Shown piece after piece: positions 7,378-13,186 of a DNA stretch of 19,434 bases. The DNA lies in NCBI GenBank assembly GCA_003509805.1, contig DOMV01000470.1:8056-27489 (forward strand), written 5' to 3'. This DNA is from Planctomycetaceae bacterium (GTDB lineage Bacteria; Planctomycetota; Planctomycetia; Pirellulales; Thermoguttaceae). The notes beneath the pieces are model-generated. The model did no database searches. It had not been told where the DNA came from and saw only the letters and a list, made by a program, of their open reading frames with translations. The position numbers were made by a program, and so were the translations under genes. Within the stretch, counting starts at the first letter, position 1. Each line of letters begins with the position of its first letter.

Positions 7378-8709
7378 ATGGTTTTCCCGAGCCCGAATAC
7401 AGACCTGAAACAGATCGTTTTGTTCGACGGAACTTTCGGCCCCAAAGAAATTGAAAAGTTGCGTGACGCGATCAGCCACGATTTTGCCCAATTCGAAATG
7501 TTCCGGGACGCGGTAAATGAACTGGAGTCGAAATCGGATGAATTGAGCCCGGCCGGCCATGTTCGGCTCGGCGTTTGCCAATACTTGGTCGGTCGTTATG
7601 AAGAGGCCATGCAAACGCTGAAAAAAAAGGGGGACGGCGGCGCCTTGGGGCTCTACTGCCTGGCCAAAATCCACCATGAAAACGGCAGGCATGAAGAGGC
7701 GGTCAAATGTTACGACTCGGCCCAGAAAGCGGGATACAACGGCGACGATTGCACTCTCGGTCGGGCGGAAACGTACCGCTACATGGGTAATCCGGAGGAG
7801 TCGCTCGATCAGTTGAACAAACTTTCCGGGGCCGTGGAACAAACGGCCGATTACCTGTACCAGCGGGGTGCGGCCGTCGCGGCGATCGGAGGAAACGCGA
7901 ACGAGGCGATCGCCTTGTACGAACGTGCGGTTTCGGTCGACAAAAACAACCCGGGCGCCCTTTTCGGTTTGGCGTTGGAAACGGAGCGGCGAGGCAACGA
8001 CGAGGAGTCGCTCGAATACTACAAAAGGGCGGCCGCCCATTTCCCGACCACGGTCGGGACGCTGATCAACCTTGGAATCCTGTATGAGGATTTGGGGCAT
8101 TACGAGCAGGCGATCGTCTGTTTTCAGCGTGTCCTGGATCAGTATCCGGATCACGAAAAGGCCCGGCTTTTCCTCAAAGACGCCAAGGCTTCCAGCGAAA
8201 TGCACTTCGACGAGGATGCGCAGCGCAAACGGGACCGGCAAAACCAGGTGATGAATCTCCCGGTTTCGGATTTCGAGCTTTCCGTTCGCAGTCGCAACTG
8301 CCTCAAAAACATGGGGATCAACACCCTCGGCGATCTTTGCAAACGCACCGAACAGGAATTGCTCGGGAGCAAGAATTTCGGCGAAACGAGCCTGGTGGAA
8401 ATCAAGGAGATGCTCACGCTCAAAGGGCTTCACCTCGGTCAATTCGCCGCCGATAAACATACCGTCGATACCGTCGAGATCGAAACGCTCAGCCCCGACG
8501 AGCAAGCCATCCTGATGCGGCCCGTCACCGACCTGAATCTTTCGGTCCGTGCCCGTAAGTGCATGAACCGGCTCGGCTTGCAAACAATTGCGGAATTGGT
8601 CCGGCGTACCGCCGACGAATTGCTGGAATGTAAAAACTTCGGCGTGACGAGCTTAAAGGAGATCCGCGAGAAACTGACGCAGTATAATTTGCGGCTCCGT
8701 GGCGAATAA
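7378..8709 (+). CDS. TPR protein with two C-terminal RNA polymerase alpha-CTD domains
   Basis: A 443-residue soluble protein. Residues about 58-270 are tetratricopeptide repeats (e.g. NPGALFGLALETERRGND, GTLINLGILYEDLGHYEQAI), a protein-contact module. A charged linker leads to two tandem copies of the helix-hairpin-helix-like C-terminal domain of RNA polymerase alpha (292-354 and 379-441). Aligned to E. coli alpha, copy 1 keeps R265, N268, C269, G296, S299 and E302 as R304, N307, C308, G335, S338 and E341, with K298 replaced by T337. Copy 2 keeps R391, C395, G422, S425 and E428 but has K394 for N268. There is no polymerase assembly domain, so it is not RpoA. A transcription-regulator role is inferred. 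The ATG at 7378 has AGGA six bases upstream; the ATG at 7372 abuts that site. Confidence 0.9.
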   Translation: MVFPSPNTDLKQIVLFDGTFGPKEIEKLRDAISHDFAQFEMFRDAVNELESKSDELSPAGHVRLGVCQYLVGRYEEAMQTLKKKGDGGALGLYCLAKIHHENGRHEEAVKCYDSAQKAGYNGDDCTLGRAETYRYMGNPEESLDQLNKLSGAVEQTADYLYQRGAAVAAIGGNANEAIALYERAVSVDKNNPGALFGLALETERRGNDEESLEYYKRAAAHFPTTVGTLINLGILYEDLGHYEQAIVCFQRVLDQYPDHEKARLFLKDAKASSEMHFDEDAQRKRDRQNQVMNLPVSDFELSVRSRNCLKNMGINTLGDLCKRTEQELLGSKNFGETSLVEIKEMLTLKGLHLGQFAADKHTVDTVEIETLSPDEQAILMRPVTDLNLSVRARKCMNRLGLQTIAELVRRTADELLECKNFGVTSLKEIREKLTQYNLRLRGE

Positions 8710-8759
8710 ATGGGCGGCGAATGACCGGCAGCGGTTTAAGCGGCTTATCCGGCCCGCTT

Positions 8760-8824
8760 GCCAAGGCCGTTTACCAAGGCCGTTTACCGCGGCTATCCAC
8801 TACGGCTACTTACCACGGCACTTC
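8760..8824. repeat. 13-bp degenerate tandem repeat at the end of the lptE-like gene
   Basis: Five 13-bp units start at 8760, 8773, 8786, 8799 and 8812. The first two differ at one base (G or A, then CCAAGGCCGTTT). The others keep the frame ACNNNGGC with increasing change. The array fills part of the gap between two convergent genes and runs across the stop codon of the LptE-like gene (8810-8812). Confidence 0.7.
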
Positions 8825-9364
8825 CATCATGCCGACGATTTTATCGGCGATATCGTTGATGAGCGTTTGCTCCGCGGTCACTTGGGAATGACCGAATTCC
8901 GGGATCATGTTCGTCTCCGCGATCACCGTGCCGACATCGTCCCTCCAGGGAATATCGTCAAATTGACGGATTTCGCGTTGGCGACGATCGACCCATCGGA
9001 TCTGGACGTAAAGCCGGAGGGCCTTTTGACGCGGGTCGTTCGTCGGGCTGGTAAGCGCGATCGACGTTTTTTCGGTAATGATTTCCCCTTCCAGGGTACT
9101 GTCGGCATTCGGGCGGGCGACGACTTTGTAATGCGACTTCGCTTCGATTCGTTTGATCACCGCCTCGCTCAGACGTTCGGCCATGTGTTGCCGGCCGGCC
9201 TCCGCTTTGAAGATGGGCACGTAAACGGTCTCAATGTCCTGGCTGAACAACGTTTTCGTTCCGACACGATATCCCATGCAGCCGCCGAGGACGACGGCGA
9301 GCGGGGCGATCGAAACGGCAATCGAAACGGCAATTGAGGCGGAAGGCGAAAGAAAACGGTTCAT
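8810..9364 (-). CDS. lptE: LptE-like outer-membrane lipoprotein
   Basis: A 184-residue lipoprotein precursor. The signal peptide ends in the lipobox LGGC, with the lipidated cysteine at position 29, followed by MGYRVG. The core (VYVPIFKAEAG, about 48-57; VIKRIEAKSHYKVV; TLEGEI) resembles the LptE / DUF4136-like lipoprotein fold. In that family the lipoprotein plugs the LptD channel and helps place lipopolysaccharide in the outer membrane. Similarity is to the general family pattern, so the exact role is less sure than the lipoprotein call. It is last in the recO - TPR lipoprotein - lptE series, 26 bp behind the previous gene. The signal peptide contains a duplicated SIAV segment. Confidence 0.75.
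   Translation of the reverse strand: MNRFLSPSASIAVSIAVSIAPLAVVLGGCMGYRVGTKTLFSQDIETVYVPIFKAEAGRQHMAERLSEAVIKRIEAKSHYKVVARPNADSTLEGEIITEKTSIALTSPTNDPRQKALRLYVQIRWVDRRQREIRQFDDIPWRDDVGTVIAETNMIPEFGHSQVTAEQTLINDIADKIVGMMEVPW
9309..9332. repeat. 12-bp tandem duplication inside the LptE signal peptide
   Basis: ATCGAAACGGCA is repeated exactly (9309-9320, 9321-9332), followed by a diverged third start. It encodes the duplicated SIAV in the hydrophobic core of the signal peptide and keeps the frame. Confidence 0.9.
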
Positions 9365-9390
9365 GCTTGATCTTCGTGTCGGGGCCGGGT

Positions 9391-11454
9391 TTACCGCCGT
9401 TCGTCGGCGATGCTTGGAAATTCGCTGTTTTCCTGGCTCGCCCTTGCCTTTTTGGTCGACTTGACAAGGTCGTTAAACCATTCGAAGTGGCCCGGTTCAT
9501 CCGGCATTCCTTCCATTCCCGCGATGTGGGTCCGGGCTTTTTCGGCGAACGGGGATTGCGGATACTCCCGGACCACTTTCTCGTAATACATTCTCGCCGC
9601 GGCGCAACAGCGTTTCTTTTCGTAATACAATCCCATGGTGAAATCATGTTCCGCGGTTTTTTCGAGGACGCCTTCCTGGATTTCGACGATTTCCCGTTTC
9701 TCGTCCGGATTCAGGTCCGTTCCGAATTGCCGTAACGTCTGCTCGGCAAGTTTGGCCGCCTGCTCGATCGATTTCATGTTGTATTCGGGCCCGTGATGGG
9801 AGTTGGTCAACGCATGCAATTCCATCTCGTGCGCCTTGACGATGTGTTTGCTGTTCGGGTAGTGTTCGCGAAGGTAGCTGAAATAAAATCCGGCGTTTTC
9901 AAAGGCGGCATCGCCCGGCTCCTTGCCGCGCGCCAGGTAGCCCATCGCCAGCGCCATGACCGCGTCGTCCGAGATCGGGCCGTTCGGATCGTTCGTGAAA
10001 ACCGCCTCATACGCTTGTTTCGCGTTGCCGAACAAATCCGTTCTCGGTCGGCTCCGGTCGGTCCAATTGACCCATTCGGAACGGATGAAGGACTGTTTTT
10101 CCCAGTACCGGCCAATCGCGAACAAGCGGCGAACCGAGGTGTCGAGATGTTTCGACTGGTGATAGTCCGAAACGAGCTGTTTGTAGCACATCAGCGCTTT
10201 CGGATAATTGTCCGAGAAAAAATAGCATTCCCCGGCCATGTAGAGCGAATCCTCGGCCAACACGGAATCGGGCCACCGTTTCGCGGCCTGGAGGAAAAGT
10301 TTCGCCGCTTCGTCGCTTTTCTTCCGGTCTTTCAGGTCGGGATTGTCCAAGATGATTTCACGTCCCTTTTCCATGAGGGCCATCGCTTTCTTTTCATCCG
10401 GACCGAAACCGGCCCAATCACGGACTTTCGTGAAAAAGTTGACCGGATCGAGTGATTCCCAATCGAATTTTTGCTCGTCTTTTTCCCAGTCGTACAGCTC
10501 GATTTTTTCGTCCATACGCACATGCGGTTCGAAATGACTCGCCTGGATAATCGCCTTCTCATCCGGGTCCTTCCCGTTCGTTTCGCGTATGGTGAAATCC
10601 CCGCCCCAGGGCGGCAACGGCTGCAGGTGTTTCGGGGTTCCGTCCTTTTGATTTTTTTTGGCGATTTCCAACAATCGGTTTTTTTCCCTGGCGAGTTCTT
10701 CTTTAGCCGCAACCTCTTCGATCGACGCACCGCCGGAAACGGAGGGGGGCAACTCCCCGGGTGCGGGCAGATCCGGCAGCCCCGCCCACGGCAAATGAGT
10801 CGGCAAATGCGCTGGCAAATGCGTCGGTTCCGGAATGCCCGGAGGCGGTGACATCGGTACATTCCAGACGTTTTCCGCCGGAGAAATCGTCGAGGACGGC
10901 ATCGGAAGCGAACCGGTCGGCTGGGAAGGAACCGTCGCCGTCAAGCCGAACGGATCCACCGGGCCTCGTTGCTCTTGGTAAAAAGTAGTTGCGACCGGGG
11001 TGTTTTCGGGAATACCCGCAAATGGCGGCGGAACAGGCGTCGCTGACATCGGTTGCGCTGACATCGGCGGCTGGGGCGTCGGTTGCGGAGATGTCGGTAG
11101 CGGGAGCGACACTGCCGGCATGGCCTCCACGTTCGGCGCCTCGGAATACCCGAACGGAACGGCAGGCGGGCGCGGGGTTCCATCCTGCGTTCCGTCCGAA
11201 AACATCGCGTCAGGTCGGCTCGTTTGATCGGATCGATAATGATTATTCTGCTTCGGCTGCCCGAGTACGACCGATTCTTTCTCCTCGTCGGTGGAGCGGA
11301 GGATTTTCCGGGAAGGATGCGTGAGCCAGCCGCCGGCATACTTTTGATTCATCGAGAGCGCATTGCAACCGCCGAGAAGTCCGGGAATCACGAGCCCGAA
11401 AAGAACCGCTGTCGAGAACGTCGTTTTCAATCCGTTTTGCAAGCGTGTCGTCAT
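9391..11454 (-). CDS. Proline-rich lipoprotein with BamD-like TPR domain
   Basis: A 687-residue protein from the ATG at 11454, which has AAGGA eight bases upstream. An ATG at 11481 would add nine residues. The signal peptide ends in LLGGC with the lipidated cysteine at 30. A long proline-rich, low-complexity region (about 95-240) precedes a short charged helix and a C-terminal TPR array (about 355-650). That array resembles BamD/YfiO, including the closing repeat AARMYYEKVVREYPQSPFAEKARTHI split across 619-645. BamD-type proteins serve the machine that inserts beta-barrels into the outer membrane. Here the usual ~250-residue form has been more than doubled. The start lies 31 bp behind recO and the end 26 bp before the LptE-like gene, which supports one operon. 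A BamD role is inferred. Confidence 0.85.
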   Translation of the reverse strand: MTTRLQNGLKTTFSTAVLFGLVIPGLLGGCNALSMNQKYAGGWLTHPSRKILRSTDEEKESVVLGQPKQNNHYRSDQTSRPDAMFSDGTQDGTPRPPAVPFGYSEAPNVEAMPAVSLPLPTSPQPTPQPPMSAQPMSATPVPPPFAGIPENTPVATTFYQEQRGPVDPFGLTATVPSQPTGSLPMPSSTISPAENVWNVPMSPPPGIPEPTHLPAHLPTHLPWAGLPDLPAPGELPPSVSGGASIEEVAAKEELAREKNRLLEIAKKNQKDGTPKHLQPLPPWGGDFTIRETNGKDPDEKAIIQASHFEPHVRMDEKIELYDWEKDEQKFDWESLDPVNFFTKVRDWAGFGPDEKKAMALMEKGREIILDNPDLKDRKKSDEAAKLFLQAAKRWPDSVLAEDSLYMAGECYFFSDNYPKALMCYKQLVSDYHQSKHLDTSVRRLFAIGRYWEKQSFIRSEWVNWTDRSRPRTDLFGNAKQAYEAVFTNDPNGPISDDAVMALAMGYLARGKEPGDAAFENAGFYFSYLREHYPNSKHIVKAHEMELHALTNSHHGPEYNMKSIEQAAKLAEQTLRQFGTDLNPDEKREIVEIQEGVLEKTAEHDFTMGLYYEKKRCCAAARMYYEKVVREYPQSPFAEKARTHIAGMEGMPDEPGHFEWFNDLVKSTKKARASQENSEFPSIADERR
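10790..10825. repeat. Three 12-bp units in the proline-rich lipoprotein
   Basis: GGCAAATG followed by four variable bases occurs at 10790, 10802 and 10814, encoding the HLPT/HLPA/HLPT tetrapeptides. A similar in-frame duplication of 15 bp (CGCTGACATCGG plus three bases) lies at 11041-11070 and encodes the repeated QPMSA-type segment. Confidence 0.85.
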
Positions 11455-11485
11455 TTTCAACATCCTTGTCGAATGTGCCATTTGG

Positions 11486-12430
11486 CTATTCCAAATCGTC
11501 TTGTGCGGAGTCGTCCTGCGCGGGGTTGTTTTGCGCGGGGTCGTCTTGCGCGGGGTCGTATCGTGCGATCAGGGCGAGCGCCCCTTGCAATTGGGGGCGT
11601 TTGCCGAGTATCTGCCAAAAATACTGATTGGTCCAGCCGCGGATTTCGTTGATCGTTGAACGTTCCATCGGGGTTTCCGCCCATTCCTCCCGGAGCGTCG
11701 CCTCATGGAGTGCATTTTCACGGGGTGTCGCGCCGCCGATCATTTGTTCGTCCCGTCGCCGATCGTCTTGCAAGGCTCGCTCCGCCCGTTTGGGACGGAT
11801 CAATATTTTCAAATCATGCAGCGCCCCGGCCGAGACGCTCATGACCTGCCGGTGTGCGGTCCGGCAGCGCGAACACAGGATTCCGCCGTCGGACAGGCCG
11901 AAGGAAAAGCGTTGGTTGCATTCCTTCGCCCGGACAATGTTCGTTTCCGTGACCGGTTTGCCGCAAGCGACGCAACGGTCGAGTACCGGTTGTTGCCCGA
12001 TCTGCCGCAACAGAAACCATTCCGCCCTCAGCAGTGTTCGAACGACATGGGTTCCGGCTTCGAAACGGTTGAGCGTCGCGACGGCCAAGTCGAACAGGCC
12101 CGGTTGCGGATCGCCGTTTTCAGTCAGCGCGTCGATCAGGCTGATCCAGTAGTAAGCGGCATACAATCCCGCGAAGTTCGACGGACTCGGCCGAAACCGG
12201 CGCAGCAACTTCGCTTCGGTCAGCAAATCGAGCACATCGCCTTTTTTGCGAAGGAAGCTTACACGAATTCGAGCCAGCAGGTCAAGAGATGTTTCGAACG
12301 GATTTTTCGTCCTCCGGGCTCCCTTCGCCATGCCCTCTATTTTGCCGAATTCGCGCGTCAAGAGCGTGAGGATCAGGCTCGACTCGCTGAAATCGACCGT
12401 TCGAAGAACAAGGGCTTCGGCATTTTCCAT
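11486..12430 (-). CDS. recO: DNA repair protein RecO
   Basis: A 314-residue protein with the RecO pattern. There is an N-terminal OB-fold (ENAEALVLRTVDFSESSLILTLLT, split over residues 2-25; REFGKIEGMAKGARR, 26-40) and a helical C-terminal domain. A Cys4 zinc finger is formed by C153, C156, C186 and C189 (RCVACGKP and GGILCSRC). RecO loads RecA onto SSB-coated single-stranded DNA with RecR in recombinational repair. The protein is longer than the usual ~240-250 residues because of extra C-terminal sequence, which ends in a pentapeptide repeat PAQDD/PAQNN/PAQDD/SAQDD. The acidic tail is an oddity. The first gene of the probable recO - lipoprotein - lptE unit; the following start codon is only 31 bp beyond its stop. 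Confidence 0.95.
   Translation of the reverse strand: MENAEALVLRTVDFSESSLILTLLTREFGKIEGMAKGARRTKNPFETSLDLLARIRVSFLRKKGDVLDLLTEAKLLRRFRPSPSNFAGLYAAYYWISLIDALTENGDPQPGLFDLAVATLNRFEAGTHVVRTLLRAEWFLLRQIGQQPVLDRCVACGKPVTETNIVRAKECNQRFSFGLSDGGILCSRCRTAHRQVMSVSAGALHDLKILIRPKRAERALQDDRRRDEQMIGGATPRENALHEATLREEWAETPMERSTINEIRGWTNQYFWQILGKRPQLQGALALIARYDPAQDDPAQNNPAQDDSAQDDLE
11496..11570. repeat. Five 15-bp units at the 3' end of recO
   Basis: Units start at 11496, 11511, 11526, 11541 and 11556, of the type TCGTCTTGCGCGGGG on the plus strand. The middle three are nearly identical and the outer two diverged. They encode the (P/S)AQ(D/N)(D/N) tail of RecO, so copy-number changes would keep the frame. 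Confidence 0.9.
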
Positions 12431-12590
12431 GACGAAATCGACAATCGACGGAGGGATTCGCTGTTTTTACCGCGTTCAACATATCGGTGTTCAAGACATC
12501 GGCTTACGCGAAGGTTTACGCGAAACAACGCATGCCGCCGACATGAGACGCCGAGCGATTTTTTGACGCACGATACCGCGCTACACGATC

Positions 12591-12618
12591 ATTGTCGATG
12601 TTCACGGCCGGTTGTCAA
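12591..12618 (-). promoter_or_regulatory. Possible promoter of the recO unit
   Basis: A perfect TTGACA on the minus strand (12618-12613) contains the TGA stop codon of ridA. After 16 bp comes GACAAT (12596-12591; 4 of 6). The start would be near 12584, leaving a leader of about 150 bases before recO. Confidence 0.35.
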
Positions 12619-12992
12619 CTCTTGACCGCAACGACGTCGATTTCAACGAGGGCGTCTTTGGGAAGCCGGGCGACCTCGACCGTACTTCGGGCCGGATACG
12701 GGGCTTCGAAGGTCTCGGCGTAAACGGTGTTCATCGCGGCAAAATCGTCCAGATTTTTCAAAAAGACGGTCGTTTTGACGACATCTCCCAGAGCGAACCC
12801 GACCGATTCGAGCAGGACCTTGATATTCGCAAGTGCTTGCCGTGCTTGCTCTTGAACACCTTGGGCGAGATTGCCGAAAACCGGGTCGAGCCCCAATTGC
12901 CCGGAGAGGAAGACGGTTTGACCGCAGCACACCCCTTGGGAATACGGCCCGATCGCCGCCGGGGCTTTTTCGGTGGAAAGGGAACGGTTCAT
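12615..12992 (-). CDS. ridA: RidA family enamine/imine deaminase
   Basis: A 125-residue protein covering the whole RidA/YjgF/UK114 family. It has the N-terminal STEKAPAAIGPYSQGV, the central LSGQLGLDP and the C-terminal signature PYPARSTVEVARLPKDALVEID (100-120), which includes the arginine that holds the substrate carboxylate. RidA hydrolyses reactive enamines and imines such as 2-aminoacrylate released by PLP enzymes, protecting the cell from damage. It acts as a cytoplasmic trimer. The ATG at 12992 is chosen because the family begins there. The frame stays open upstream, and an in-frame ATG at 13076 belongs to a repeated promoter-like element, so a 28-residue longer product cannot be excluded. 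It follows glgX by 194 bp on the same strand. Confidence 0.95.
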   Translation of the reverse strand: MNRSLSTEKAPAAIGPYSQGVCCGQTVFLSGQLGLDPVFGNLAQGVQEQARQALANIKVLLESVGFALGDVVKTTVFLKNLDDFAAMNTVYAETFEAPYPARSTVEVARLPKDALVEIDVVAVKS

Positions 12993-13055
12993 GATAGTAC
13001 CCCGGAGCCAATTTGTATCTGTTATCCCGTAAACGGCCTTCAGTACAATGCTAAA

Positions 13056-13092
13056 CCCAAAAACGTTCGTTTTCATCGCGTTTCCGGTAGAC
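13056..13092 (-). repeat. Dispersed promoter-like element, copy B
   Basis: Minus strand: GTCTAC, then CGGAAACGCG, then ATGAAAACGAACGTTTT. Without gaps it matches copy C (17764-17797) at 28 of the first 33 positions and copy A (19265-19300) at 27 of 33. Its ATG (13076-13074) opens a frame beginning MKTNVFGF that runs in frame into ridA. Confidence 0.75.
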
Positions 13093-13186
13093 TCGTTTAG
13101 CCGGTGCATCGAAGACGCTCTTGCACGGCGGAGAAAACCGTGAAAATCAACCGTCGCAAACCTGTCGTGAAGCTCAACCGCGAAGC

